Source of the DNA: Saxidomus purpurata
Taxonomy: Eukaryota > Mollusca > Bivalvia > Venerida > Veneridae
Length of the DNA: 64,000 nt
Assembly (NCBI GenBank): GCA_022818135.1
Contig: JAFMSR010000012.1
Coordinates: forward strand, 12,425,157-12,489,156
Reading direction: 5' to 3'
Part shown: positions 25,101 through 34,859 of the stretch, piece after piece
Layout: each line of letters opens with the position of its first letter
How positions within the stretch are numbered: position 1 is the first letter of the stretch
Position numbers and translations under genes: made by a program
Notes under the pieces: generated by a model
Seen by the model: the letters and a program-made list of their open reading frames with translations, nothing else
Databases searched by the model: none
Told to the model about the DNA's origin: nothing

Positions 25101-28100
25101 TTCAAAGCTTGCCCCTGGGATCAAAATAGGCCCTACTCTAGGGTTCACTTGTTTTATATAGACTTTTATAAAGAAAAACTTTTAAAATCTTGTACTTTCA
25201 ATTTGACCCTATGACCCTGTTGTTGACCTCGTATAACAGCCAATGGTTTTCTGGTATGCTATTCTGGGCGACCTTGACCCTCTTGTTCCTGTTTTGATAG
25301 GCAAAAAAATCTCAATACATAGATTACAATATGTACATAAAATATTTCAGATTGCAAAGGACCTAGTTACTTCATGAACAGTAAAGGAGGGAGGATTAAT
25401 TTTTCACCATCGTCAGTGACTCGAGAACTGTACGACTGTCTGTGGGTAGTCAAAACACAAGATGGCTTTGACGGCACATTCCTGAAGATAATTAAATTAA
25501 AATCAAATGGTAATGTTTAAGTTTTCGTAGGCTATTAAAAAGTGTTGTGTGTTTTATAAATTTGTGTTTTTATGTTGGAGATTGCAGTGTATATTTGAGT
25601 CTATAGCAACCTGATGTCTCTGACCTTAGGCCTGGCCGTGACAACTTATAACTAATTTTTCAGAGTTATGCCCCTTCAAACTCAGACATTTCTGTTATGG
25701 CATAAATAGATTGCAGAACAAACTCTTCCCTCAGTTTCAAAGGGATTGTAATGAATGTGTGTACACATAATCACCATCAATAGTAGATATGCAAGACACA
25801 AGTTTTGTGTGTATCCAGTAAGGTGTTGCAGAGTAATGCCCTTTTAAACTTGGACAATTGTGTTTAAAATACACAATTTTAGGTTTCGTACTAAGGTGTT
25901 TAAGGGAGCAAACTCCTACTACTGTTTCAAAGGACCATTGCAGGGTATTTAATCACATCAGTAAATTGCTCTAGTTTAAGTTTGTTGATCATATAGAAAT
26001 AAAAAAAAATTCTAGGCTTTTAGTGATTTCTGAAAATACCATTCCTACTAGTTAGCCATTTTTGTTTCAAGAATGGTGCATTTATTACCTGTTATTTAAA
26101 CATTAGCAGGGTACTTGTTTCGAGGTAACAATCAGCTGACTATACGAGCGGGCACTTCATCAACTGCCTCAGTGAATTCAGTATTTGACATGCTGGACAA
26201 CATTGACAATGGAATACCACATTTTAGCAAGACTGGTTTCTATATCAGGTTGAATGCCTCTCTTTCATCGAGTGACAGCGTGATACTAACTTATGCCTCT
26301 TATCTAAGTGGCCCAGGTGAGTTTTTACTCTCTCATTTCAATTTCTGTGCTTGCATCTTTTTTATGGCATATTAAAATCGCACTGTCCGTGCGTCCACCC
26401 TTACATTTTTTCGTGTCCGGGCTGTAACTTTGTCATGCATTGAAGGATTTTAAAATAACTTTGCTAAAATGTTCAGCACATCAAGACGATGTGTCGGGTG
26501 CAAGACCCATGTCCCTACCTCAAAGGTTAAGGTCACACTTAGAGTTTGTAAGTAATAGAATCATGTAAATATGCACACATTCGTGTCCGGACTGTACCTA
26601 TGTCATGCATGGAAGGATTTTAAAATAACTTGGCACAAATGTTGAGCACATCAAGACGATGTGTTGCATGCAAAATCCATGTCCATTCCTCAAAGGTCGA
26701 GGTCGCACTAAGAGTTTGAAAGTAATAGAATCCTGTATATATGCACACATTTGTGTCCGGACTGTAACTTTGTCATGCATTGATTGATTTTAAAATAACT
26801 TGGCACAAATGTTTAGCACATCAAGAAGACTTGTAATGTGCAAGACCCACGCGTCCCTACCTCAAAGGTCAAGGTCATACTTAGTGTTTATAGGAAATGG
26901 AATTCTGTATATATATACATAAATTTGTGTCCGGACTGTAACTTTGTCATGCATTGAAGGATTTTAAAATAACTTGGCACAATTGTCTAGCACATCAAGA
27001 CAACCTGTTCTGTGAATGACCCACGTCCATACCTCAAAGGTCAAGGTTATACTAAGAGTTTGAAAGTAATAGAATCCTGTATATATGCACACATTTGTGT
27101 CCAGACTGTAACTTTGTCATGTATTGAATATAAAATACCTTGGCACAAATGTTCAGCACATCAAGACAATGTGTCGCGTGTAAGACGCACATCCCTACCT
27201 CAAAGGTCAAGGTCACACTTAGAGTTTAAAAGTAATGGAATACTGTATGCATGGTAACTCTGTCATGCATGGAAGGATTTTAGAATTACATGGCACAATT
27301 ATTGAGTACATGGAGAGGACACAGACTGTGAGACACCTCTTTCGGGGGCATTCGTCACTTCTGAGGGACAGCTCTTGTAACATTCAGATTTTCAAATAAG
27401 TGTCATGGAAATGCAACACTGGTTACATGGTGTAACCTGCCTCTAGGGTTTCAAGTCTGTTGCCACTGAAAACTATAGCAACAACACTTTAAGACAGGTG
27501 ACCAGGACAAACAGTTAAGCAATTGGTTTCCTGGAATTGCAGGGCTTGTCTTTGCACAATTCAGTCGGGAGCATTCTTGCTCTTAGGTCACAAAAATTCA
27601 GTCCTTAATTTTTCAACAATACACCAAACAGTAGTCCATATGCTAGCGAAAATAATAATACAGAAATTTATACATACAATATTTTCTTTTTTGTGGTGTA
27701 ACTACATACTAGTTAGTTTTGTATGCTGAGGCAGGTACTTGCAGAGATGTGCACTTTCAAAACATGTTGTAATTTTTAGTGTGTATTTCTTGTTCTTAGG
27801 TTGCAGTTCAGATATGTTTGAGTGTGACAATGACCACTGTATTGACAGAGGTCTCATGTGTGATGGATACGATCACTGTGGAGACAACAGTGATGAAGTG
27901 TCAGGATGTGCAGGTACATTCATGCTTGTTTTACTCTTTCCAGTAATTCTTATCCATGTTAAATGACTTTTAAATAACATTTAGCTGTTAAAAATTGTTC
28001 AATCATTTCACGTTGAGCCCAACTGTTTGATAACTAATATTTTATGTTAATAGTAATTAGTAGATGTCAAGGGAAGTATCTGCTTGAAGAAGAATGCTAT

Positions 28101-31100
28101 AAATGCAGGTGCGTTGATGTTACTTTGGTTGCTCATGGTGGATAAGTGCACAATATGGATTCAGATCAGGTCGCTTTAATATTAGTTTTAACGTGAAGAG
28201 TCATTTGTATTAACACATAGAGTTTACTTTCAATAAGTGATATTTTCTCAACATCGTTACAGGTAACACCAATCAATGGGACAAGAGCTATCAGTATACT
28301 ATCACAATAGGTGTTATTGTTCCCATGGTGATATCTGTGTTCCTCATCATGGTTATATGTCTGCTGTTTGTGATGATCCGACGATGTCGCAGAGCACGTC
28401 TACGAGAAGTGCGGGAATCCAGCGAGAGACTTCCGACTGTTAGTGAAGATGTTTCCGGAAGAAGAAGTACATGTCATTCCTACTTCACAAAAAAATGATC
28501 AATAATCATTTAAACTTGACCCTGCTAAATTTCAGAAATGGACTTGTCCGTCTTTATATTTGGACAGTACCATTTTTTGTTTCAAGGGTTGCTCACTATA
28601 ATTAACCAGCTGAATAGTGAACACTGGTGATCGTGTTCAGACTACATGAAAATGCAGGCTGATTATGATCTACACTGGTTACAAAGATATAATTATATGC
28701 TGCTATGTTAGTGAAATCAAGATCATTACCTTTCAGTTAGGCCTCATTTACCTTTGATTTCCTTTTTAGCATTAAAGAAAAGGGGAGCTATCCTACTCCC
28801 GCGTCGGTGTTGGTGTCACACCTTGGTTAAGTTTCGTACCACCCCACTTTATTTCAAAAGTATTAGAGGTATGGCTTTGAAACTTACCATACTTGTTTAC
28901 CATCATAACCTCCATCTACAGACAAGAGTACGGGGGGGGGGTTAACTCTTCAAGGTTTTTGACAGAATTATGGCCCTTTTTGACTTAGAAAGTGTATTGA
29001 GCTTGGTTAAGTTTTTCGTACCACCTCACTTTATTTCAAAACCATTGGAGGTATTGCTTTGAAACTAACCATGCTTGTTTACCATCAGACCTACATCAAC
29101 AGACAAGAGTACATAACTCTGTCAAGGTTTTGAACAGAATTATGCCCCTTTTTTACTTAGAAAATACATTGAATATGGGTAAAATCCACTTATTGCCTTA
29201 ACCCTTTGAGATATTGCTTTGAAAGTTTGAATGCTTGTTTACATCATTACCCCCATCTGTAGGCAAGAGAAGGTAACTCTGTCAGGGATTTTTTTTTAAA
29301 TTAAGGCCCTTTATCGACTTAGAATCTTGGTTAAGTTTTTCGTACCAGTCCACTTTTTGACTAAACTGTTCGAGATATTACTTTGAAAGTTGGAATACTT
29401 GTTTACCATCATGATCCCAAAACATAGGCAGGAGAAGGTAATTCTGTCAAGGATTTTATATGAATTATGGCCCTTTTTGACTTAGAAACTCAGTTAAAAT
29501 TTTCATTCTTGTCCACTTGTTGACTTAACCATTTGAGATATTACTTTGAAAGTTGGAGTACTTATGTACCATCATGAGACCTATCTGTAAGCAAGAGAAG
29601 ATAACTCTGTGAAAATGTTTCTTGATTTGTACTTAGAAATTCCTAGTTAAAGTATTGTGTACCCTTAACTGTCAAAGTTTTGTTTTATTGGCAAGCACTA
29701 AAAAAGTCGAGCGCGCTGTCCTACTGACAGCTCTTGTTTGACTTAGAAAATGTATTGAGCTTGGTTAAGTTTTTCGTACCACCTCACTTTATTTCAAAAC
29801 CATTGGAGGTATTGCTTTGAAACTAACCATACTTGTTTACCATCATGACCTACATCAACAGACAAGAGTACATAACTCTGTCAAGGTTTTTGACAGAATT
29901 ATGCCGCTTTTTACTTAGAAAATATATTGAATATGGGTAAAACCACTTATTGCCTTAACCCTTTGAGATATTGCTTTGAAAGTTTGAATGCTTGTTTACA
30001 TCATTACCCCCATCTGTAGGCAAGAGAAGGTAACTCTGTCAGGGATTTGTTTTAAAAATTAAGGCCCTTTATCAACTTAGAATCTTGGTTAAGTTTTTCG
30101 TACCAGTCCACTTTTTACTAAACTGTTTGAGATATTAATTTGAAAGTTGGAATACTTGTAAACCATCATGATCCCAAAACATGGGCAGGAGAAGGTAATT
30201 CTGTCAAGGATTTTATTTGAATTATGGCCCTTTTTGACTTAGAAACTCAGTTAAAATTTTCATTCTTGTCCACTTGTTGACTTAACCATTTGAGATATTA
30301 CTTTGAAAGTTGGAGTACTTATGTACCATCATGAGACCTATCTGTAAGTAAGAGAAGATAACTCTGTGAAAATGTTTCTTCATTTGTACTTAGAAATTCC
30401 AAGCTAAAGTCTTGTGTGCAACTGGCACTGTCATGCACATATATCATTAACCACTTGAAGTATTAATCTACAACTTTGCTGTAGTATTCAGGGATATCAA
30501 ACATTTAAGTTTGATAACTCTTGACTTAATATCTTGCTACTTGTGGCCCTTGTTTATACAGATCCTTGTTTTGCCTTTAACTGTCAAAGTTTTGTTTTAT
30601 TGGCAAGCACTAAAAAAGTCGAGCGCGCTGTCCTACTGACAGCTCTTGTTTACATGTCTACATTCACTATGTTTTCTCTATCAGGACGAAGACGTCATAG
30701 ACGTAGGCTGGGATTGTTTGGCAATGCAGATAGGGATTTACCGCCGACATACGATGAAGCCATACAGAACCCACCGGGATGGTATCTGAATGTAGTAAGT
30801 CATGCTTTTACTATCGAGCATCTTCATCGTCTGCATCATTTCATAAGACTTAATGTAAAGTTTTACTTAAACTTGTGAGATTTGTTGTATTGACTTGAAA
30901 GAAAAAGCGCTTTTGAAAGATGGGAAATATGACAAAGTAAAATGTTAGTTTTGTAAGTACTTTTGTAAATATTCAGTTCTGAATAAAAAAAATTCTTAAA
31001 AGGAGCTGATCAAAATGATGTGTAATACAGACCCAGGGGCTCATTGTACCCGTACTACAAAGTCTAGTCTGTCAAAATGAGAATTTTACTAAAACCTCAC

Positions 31101-32794
31101 CGACTTTATTAAACTTTTTAGGGTATCTTTGTTGATCTCCTTGTGGCTTCAGACTTTAGGTCGTCTTTATCTTATGACAGCAAATGTGTTAAGTAAATAC
31201 TGATAAACATAGTTACAATTTGGCTGAAGAAAGAATTTCATTTAACTGAGGAAGGTTTTCCCATTGATGTTGAATCAGTACTACTTGTTGTTTCTCCTTT
31301 CATGTTATCGAGTACATGTAGCAGTGTATGTTTCTTTTTCAGGCATTTGGAAATCCAGTGGACCCATCATTACCTCAGCCTCCCTCTTATCATGAGGCCA
31401 CAGGCATTGATCCATCAGGCACAAATACAAACCAGAGACAGACCCCTGGGAGCCCCGTATCCACTGACAGCAGCCAATCAGAAGTGACCGTTTGTTCTGG
31501 CAACCTATCGGATTCCTCTAGTTCAAGTGATGACGAATCCACTTGGGGAGTGTACAATGGGGATGGCGATGGAAGAAGAGGACGACTTGGCAGGCATGTG
31601 TCCAGTTCTGACTCGGAAGCTGGCACATCTGAGCGGCAAGGCAGGTCCACAGTTACTAGTCCTGAACAAAATGACTCACTTTCAGCTTCTGTAGCAACTT
31701 CAACAGAAACTCCTCAACACAGGGATGTAAATGATGAGTCACAAAATGTAGTGAATGTACCTAAAGTAAACAAAGACAATGATAATGTTGCAAATAAAGA
31801 TATTGAGAAAAAGTTGAACGATGATTCAGATAACATTGTTGTTCCTGCTGGACCAAAACCAGGTGGCAGTGATCCACAGATTAACGACTGTAGACCAAAG
31901 GTTTATACTCCAGTCGTCAGGCACAATGTGGAGGCACAAAGTCAGCTGAAGTTGATGTCGGGCCAAGTTTCTGTTGCCTCACCCGCCCACCAGAGGAATG
32001 TATCATCTAGTTCTGAAACTACGACAGAAAATGTCAGGAAACCAAAGAAAAAACCAAGAAAGTCCAAGTCTAAGAAAACAAATAACAAAAAGTTATCGTG
32101 TCATGGATCAGAGGGCTATTTTACTGAACATTTTCCAAATGAAGGTGCTTCAAACATTCCAGATATTGTTAGTAGTGTTCTTGAAAAACCAGTTGATATA
32201 CCAGATTCATCAAGAAAAAATGACAGGAATTGCGACATTCCATGCCCTGAAGAAACTGTGATAGAAAGTAGACAAGAAGTTTGTCCCACGCAACAAGCAT
32301 CTGAAGATCCTGATGCAGATGTAGGATACCAGGTGGTAGTGAATGTTGATAACGATAATGTCATTGTAGTTTATGACACTGCAGATAGAAATAATGAAGG
32401 CATTTCTCAGTCGCATGCAGAATCCGCTCCTATGATTGACATTCCTGGAGCCACAGGGTCCTCGTACAATGTCGGGGATCAATACTATAAAAGGGAACCA
32501 GTAACTGAGGAATTTCAGCATTTGGATCCAGTTAGAATGGAGCACCGGGATCCAGGACATTTAGCATTAAACAATATGAACATTGACCATTCTGTACAGT
32601 CTGTAGGAAGTGAGAATCAACGACCTGTTAGTAGTAGCAAGTTTAGTGCCATATCAGGTACCGGTAGTAGTAAACAGTTTAATCATACAAATGTTCAAAA
32701 CAGGAATGGCGCTAGTGGAAGCAGTGATCTTAATGATCAGTCATACATATCTCTCAGAAGTGATCTGAATGATATAGAGGATATCTATGTATAG
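10122..32794 (+). CDS. Three-CUB / LDLRa single-pass receptor with PPxY cytoplasmic tail
   Basis: Type I membrane protein of 1039 residues. Exons: 10122-10143, 10469-10522, 11441-11675, 13354-13529, 20462-20652, 23588-23753, 24318-24347, 25351-25509, 26110-26316, 27800-27913, 28263-28466, 30685-30794, 31343-32794. They total 3120 nt and stay in frame. Signal peptide about 1-25; CUB1 about 30-162; CUB2 163-281; CUB3 292-413; LDLRa 414-451 with six cysteines and CGDNSDE for calcium; membrane helix about 465-490; then an Arg-rich stop-transfer segment. The tail has PPTY (539-542) and PPSY (569-572), the class bound by WW domains of NEDD4-type ubiquitin ligases. It also has Ser/Asp-rich stretches, a Lys-rich cluster near 790-806 and a C-terminal -DIYV. 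The layout recalls NETO and LRP3/10/12 proteins, but orthology is not clear. Ligand unknown. Confidence 0.88.
10469..10522 (+). CDS. CUB receptor exon 2 (signal peptide)
   Basis: Acceptor GTTACAG, donor GTGAGA. It encodes [17 protein letters not shown], which completes a hydrophobic signal peptide begun in exon 1. Confidence 0.85.
10523..11440. other. Intron 2 of the receptor gene
   Basis: AT-rich; no exon-like or repeat signal recognised. Confidence 0.5.
11441..11675 (+). CDS. CUB receptor exon 3 (CUB1, first half)
   Basis: Acceptor CATTTCAG, donor GTAAGT, phase 1 in and phase 2 out. Encodes residues 26-104, with cysteines at 32, 65, 72 and 75 and a GLGCVLKI core typical of the CUB second-cysteine region. 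Confidence 0.85.
11690..12653 (+). repeat. AGCTCACC-family interspersed element, complete
   Basis: 5' foldback TAGCTCACC...GTGAGCTATT. The body has tandem blocks of 'ccacaaggcctag...ggcat...gtctagtggacct'. The 3' hairpin GGGCC...GGCCC is followed by TCTTG|TT. Confidence 0.8.
12654..13353. other. Intron 3 remainder
   Basis: No gene or repeat recognised. Confidence 0.5.
13354..13529 (+). CDS. CUB receptor exon 4 (CUB1, second half)
   Basis: Acceptor TTTTCAG, donor GTAAGT. Encodes GCDYLNIFD, the CUB C-x-D-Y/L signature, and ends [12 protein letters not shown], a typical last CUB strand. Confidence 0.87.
13570..14038 (+). repeat. AGCTCACC-family element, truncated
   Basis: Starts within 'gggtgagcattttgatt', keeps the 'accactaggccaatgttgat' and 'agcaatgcctagtagacct' blocks, and ends with a decayed hairpin, AGGGCCATCGTGCCCT, then TTGG. 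Confidence 0.65.
14040..15060. repeat. Degenerate short-period tandem repeat
   Basis: Diverged units around 'tgctcctatacatagtctttgttaga' recur many times at irregular 50-80 bp spacing. It may derive from the element just upstream. Confidence 0.5.
15061..17135. other. Intron 4 stretch without recognised features
   Basis: AT-rich; no exon, SINE or family repeat recognised. Confidence 0.5.
17140..18515 (+). repeat. AGCTCACC-family interspersed element
   Basis: Starts 'gctcatggtgagctttt', carries repeated 'cacaaggcctagagct' and 'gtctagtggacctct' blocks, and ends AAGGCCAGCTTGGGCCTCTTG|TT. Confidence 0.72.
18821..19417. mobile_element. MITE with TATACCGTATATCG terminal inverted repeats
   Basis: Left end TATACCGTATATCGGGTTTT; right end ...AAAACGCGATATACGGTATA, its near-exact reverse complement. 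Sub-terminal 'ttcgcga' motifs are also inverted. About 0.6 kb, non-coding. Confidence 0.7.
19420..20440. other. Intron 4, last part
   Basis: No convincing feature. Confidence 0.45.
20462..20652 (+). CDS. CUB receptor exon 5 (CUB2, first half)
   Basis: Acceptor TTTTTCAG, donor GTAAGT, ends in phase 0. Encodes [15 protein letters not shown] (the CUB 'SPxFPxxY' start) and [11 protein letters not shown]. No cysteine is present. Confidence 0.87.
20725..20998 (+). repeat. GGTATACTGGATTC-family element, internally deleted
   Basis: 'gggtatactggattcagctt' start and a 3' end with CACTTTAAGTG hairpin, then 'atagttCCAG|TT'. Same ends as the longer copies at 21697 and 61258. Confidence 0.65.
21060..21480 (+). 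repeat. Degenerate repeat with 'cctgaaccccT...aaggattttc' units
   Basis: Two diverged copies of a block of about 170 bp: 'ccacatctcctgaacccct', 'tgtgcagaac', 'ggctcaaggtca'. Ends not clear. Confidence 0.5.
21697..22532 (+). repeat. GGTATACTGGATTC-family element
   Basis: Begins 'acaccccgaaaaaag...aaagggaggtat', a short foldback. It carries units of about 155 bp ('aatctccaaaacccctggtc', 'tagttgtgcatggtc', 'aggtcaaaggtcaaggtca') and ends CACTTTCAGTG then CTAG|TT. Confidence 0.78.
22564..23502 (+). repeat. AGCTCACC-family interspersed element, complete
   Basis: TTTTTAGCTCACCTGG...CCAGGGTGAGCT foldback; repeated 'tagcattgtctagtggacct' blocks; 3' end GGTCATCTTGGCCCCTCTTG|TT. Confidence 0.8.
23588..23753 (+). 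CDS. CUB receptor exon 6 (CUB2, second half)
   Basis: Acceptor TATTTCAG, donor GTGAGT. Encodes residues 227-281, ending [11 protein letters not shown], the usual 'GFxAxY' CUB finish. Again no cysteine. Confidence 0.86.
23945..24035 (+). repeat. tRNA-derived SINE-like fragment
   Basis: 'tgcggtcgagtgattaagc' A-box-like segment and 'tgttcgagcccc' B-box-like segment 50 bases later. Confidence 0.5.
24318..24347 (+). CDS. CUB receptor exon 7 (30-bp linker exon)
   Basis: Acceptor GTTTCAG, donor GTAAGT, both phase 1. It encodes ten linker residues, [10 protein letters not shown]. Skipping it would keep the frame, so alternative use is possible. Confidence 0.7.
24590..25288 (+). repeat. AGCTCACC-family element, 5' end degraded
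   Basis: 'gggtgggctattaggaccac' start, internal 'caaataggaaaaactt' block and 3' hairpin GGGCGACCTTGACCC followed by TCTTG|TT. Confidence 0.7.
25351..25509 (+). CDS. CUB receptor exon 8 (CUB3, first half)
   Basis: Acceptor ATTTCAG, donor GTAATG. Encodes NCKGPSYF...GGRINFSP...YDCLWVV; Cys293 and Cys321 match the first CUB disulfide. Confidence 0.85.
26110..26316 (+). CDS. CUB receptor exon 9 (CUB3, second half)
   Basis: Acceptor ATTAGCAG, donor GTGAGT. Encodes residues 345-413, ending [13 protein letters not shown]. No cysteines, so the second CUB disulfide is missing. Confidence 0.82.
26385..27386 (+). repeat. GTGTCCGG-family element with ~170-bp tandem units
   Basis: 'gtgtccgg(a/g)ctgtaacttt' recurs at about 26413, 26583, 26753, 26926 and 27096, a period of 170-173 bp. 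Each unit includes 'cagcacatcaaga' and 'cctcaaaggtcaaggt'. The 3' end is 'gaGGGACAGCTCTTG|T'. Confidence 0.8.
27800..27913 (+). CDS. CUB receptor exon 10 (LDLRa module)
   Basis: Phase 1 to phase 1, the standard LDLRa cassette. Six cysteines at 415, 422, 427, 434, 440 and 450, with [13 protein letters not shown] supplying the calcium ligands. Confidence 0.92.
28263..28466 (+). CDS. CUB receptor exon 11 (membrane helix)
   Basis: Acceptor GTTACAG, donor GTACAT. A helix of about 26 residues, from [10 protein letters not shown] to LLFVMI, is followed by [10 protein letters not shown], a stop-transfer signal that places the C-terminus inside the cell. Confidence 0.88.
28766..29738 (+). repeat. AGCTCGAC-family element (copy 1 of a head-to-tail pair)
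   Basis: Starts in 'aaaaggggagctatcc' with a CGTCGG remnant. Has units of about 190 bp: 'gtaccaccccactttatttc', 'ttgtttaccatcat', 'aactctgtcaagg', 'ttatggcccttttt'. Ends CGCGCTGTCCTACTGACAGC then TCTTG|TT. Confidence 0.8.
29739..30650 (+). repeat. AGCTCGAC-family element (copy 2, 5'-truncated, head to tail)
   Basis: It begins directly after the 3' end of copy 1, in the middle of a unit ('gacttagaaaatgtattgag'). It repeats the same units nearly identically and has its own CGCGCTGTCCTACTGACAGC-TCTTG end. It is about 150 bp longer than the matching part of copy 1 because of extra sequence near 30406-30590. Confidence 0.75.
30685..30794 (+). CDS. CUB receptor exon 12 (first PPxY)
   Basis: Acceptor CTATCAG, donor GTAAGT, ends in phase 0. 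Encodes RRRRHRRR and then [14 protein letters not shown], which holds the first WW-binding PPxY. Confidence 0.85.
31343..32794 (+). CDS. CUB receptor last exon (long cytoplasmic tail)
   Basis: Acceptor TTTTTCAG; 484 codons including TAG. It starts [19 protein letters not shown] (second PPxY). Then come Ser/Asp clusters ([16 protein letters not shown]), a Lys/Arg run near residue 795, an acidic [16 protein letters not shown] block and the C-terminus DIEDIYV. The lack of predicted fold suggests a disordered signalling tail. Confidence 0.9.
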   Translation, partial: AFGNPVDPSLPQPPSYHEATGIDPSGTNTNQRQTPGSPVSTDSSQSEVTVCSGNLSDSSSSSDDESTWGVYNGDGDGRRGRLGRHVSSSDSEAGTSERQGRSTVTSPEQNDSLSASVATSTETPQHRDVNDESQNVVNVPKVNKDNDNVANKDIEKKLNDDSDNIVVPAGPKPGGSDPQINDCRPKVYTPVVRHNVEAQSQLKLMSGQVSVASPAHQRNVSSSSETTTENVRKPKKKPRKSKSKKTNNKKLSCHGSEGYFTEHFPNEGASNIPDIVSSVLEKPVDIPDSSRKNDRNCDIPCPEETVIESRQEVCPTQQASEDPDADVGYQVVVNVDNDNVIVVYDTADRNNEGISQSHAESAPMIDIPGATGSSYNVGDQYYKREPVTEEFQHLDPVRMEHRDPGHLALNNMNIDHSVQSVGSENQRPVSSSKFSAISGTGSSKQFNHTNVQNRNGASGSSDLNDQSYISLRSDLNDIEDIYV

Positions 32795-33454
32795 TTTCAT
32801 TGTTTTATATTGATTTTCAACACTAACCATGGATAGTAGAATTTTTATACAAGAACAGTACCTAGACATTTTAGTATTTTGTAGTACAAGGAGAATTATG
32901 GTGGTTCTTCAAAGCTGCCTTTTGGTTGATACTGCAATCAGTTGTGCTTTTGGTGAATGTGTATGACAAAAGGGGCTGTATAACTGCGATTTTGTGATGT
33001 GTGGTATTTTTTTTTTAAACAATTACCAGCATAATTATTTAAGTGATAATGTAAAATCCTCGTATAAAATATTGTCTTTTTGACACAACCAGAATCATGT
33101 TTAAATTCCATGGCATTTAGTATTTTAATTTCAACTTTTAATTATTTTCGTTTTTTGAACACATGACATAAATCTGACTACCGGTATTTTTTGACTATCA
33201 GAATTATGTATAAATTGTACACAGAAATTACACGGAACATACCTTTTCCAATCTTTAATAACCAATTGTGTCTTGATAAAAACTGTACATGAACTTAAAT
33301 TATGATCTCTACTTTTTACATTTTTTTCAGTTTAATGTTATATTTAAGCGTTTTTCAGAATTCAGTAGTAAGTTAAAGAAAGGTACGTCATATTCCTATA
33401 ACTGCTTTCTTACTGATAGTTAAGAACTTTGGAAAATAGATCAAAACTTCAGAA

Positions 33455-33497
33455 AATAAAGAGAAATTTGGGAAAATGGAGTAAAGTTAAAAATAAA
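33455..33497 (+). terminator. Possible polyadenylation signals of the receptor gene
   Basis: AATAAA at 33455-33460 and 33492-33497, about 0.7 kb after the stop. The 3' UTR is otherwise AT-rich with no feature. Actual use is unknown. Confidence 0.3.
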
Positions 33498-33640
33498 GCC
33501 AAACTTAAGAAAATGCAACCATAAAGCAAAACTTGGGGAAAGTAGAGAGAGACTTTGTAAATACGAGATATATTTTGCAGCACTAATTGACTTTTTTATA
33601 TAAACATTTATCCAAGACTGAAATCAAATCATTTCATTTT

Positions 33641-34858
33641 TTAGCTCGTCTGATTTTTAAAAAAATGACGAGCTATTGTCGTCACATGATTGTCGTTGTC
33701 GCCGGAGGCGAAGGTTAAGTTTTGCGTTTAGGTCACTATATGGAAACTATCAAAGCTGTCACTTTGAAACTTGGGGAACTTGTTCATCTAATACCCTTCT
33801 TCACATTGTACCCTAAAGATGCTGAGTCTCACCTGTTTTTTGGGGTAAAAAACATGAATTTTGATGGATTTTGGTTGATTTTGAGAATTGGACATAGCTT
33901 CTTCATTTTTTGTTAGATTGATTTCAAATTTTTTTACAGACAATAAATAAATAGTAAACTTCAATATATCAAACGAGTTTTTGAGTCACACATTAAAAAA
34001 ATTTGGAAGAGGAGGGGGAGGGTGGGGAATATTTTAGTATTTTTGGACTTTATAATTTTTAGCTAATCTGATTTTTTAAGTTTTGTGCTTGGGTCACTTA
34101 CATGCAAACTATCAAAGCTATCACTTACAAACTTGGAATACCTGTTCACTATCAAATGTACAATAGTATAAATGAAGAATTTTACAAGTTACATAACCCT
34201 GTAATGTATTTGGCTGGATTATTGCCCCTTCTAAACTTACAAAGTTTCACAAACACAATATTTGTAACAGTCAACATAATGCAACCAAACTTAGTGTATA
34301 AGAAATATTTATGAATATCTTTAATTGGATTGTATTTTAGGGCTCCTGGGATCAAGGTCACTGTTACTAAAAATAGAAAAACTGTATTATATTCAGTATC
34401 TTTAGTTACAGTTGACATAATGTAACCAACCTTTGTTTGTAGTAAGTATTTAAGAAGATAGGGCTGGGTTTTGGGGCTCCTGAGGTCATTGTCAAGTACA
34501 CAAAATAGAAAAACAGTAACATGTTCAAATCTTTAGTTACAATGACATTATGTAACTTTAAATTATTAAATGTGTAATACATATGAATAAAGACTTTTTG
34601 ATTAATTGGGATTGTTTTGGGGCTCATGGGGTTAAAGTCCAGGGTTTTTTCTAAAAATAGAAAAATGGGGAAAAAAACAACATCTTTAGTTGCATTATTG
34701 TGACCAAACTTAGTGTCTAGTTATTATTATGAAAACCTTTTGTGGGATTGTGTTCTGGGGCCAAGGTCAAGGACACTGTTACTTAAAGAATGGTGATAAA
34801 TAAACTTAGAAGGATAAAATCAGACGAGTGTCAGGCATCCGCAGGCGGTGCTCTTGTT
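33641..34858 (+). repeat. AGCTCGTC-family element
   Basis: 5' foldback TTTAGCTCGTC...GACGAGCTATTGTCG; body with 'gtcactgttac' and 'ggggctcctgg' units; 3' hairpin GCATCCGCAGGCGGTGC then TCTTG|TT. Lies in the region that differs between the receptor 3' flank and its copy. Confidence 0.72.
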
Positions 34859-34859
34859 T

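Noticed and set aside
26385..27386. Satellite array with centromere role suggested by nearby CENPB-type gene
   Set aside because: Only five to six units, bounded by an interspersed-element end; no CENP-B-box-like motif seen.
28020..28110. Additional receptor exon between the LDLRa and membrane exons
   Set aside because: A 'tgcttgaagaagaatgctat' stretch looked exon-like, but no acceptor/donor pair keeps the phase, and the flanking exons already join in frame.
31390..32560. Minus-strand frames within the receptor's last exon
   Set aside because: They oppose a well-supported exon and show no recognisable motifs.
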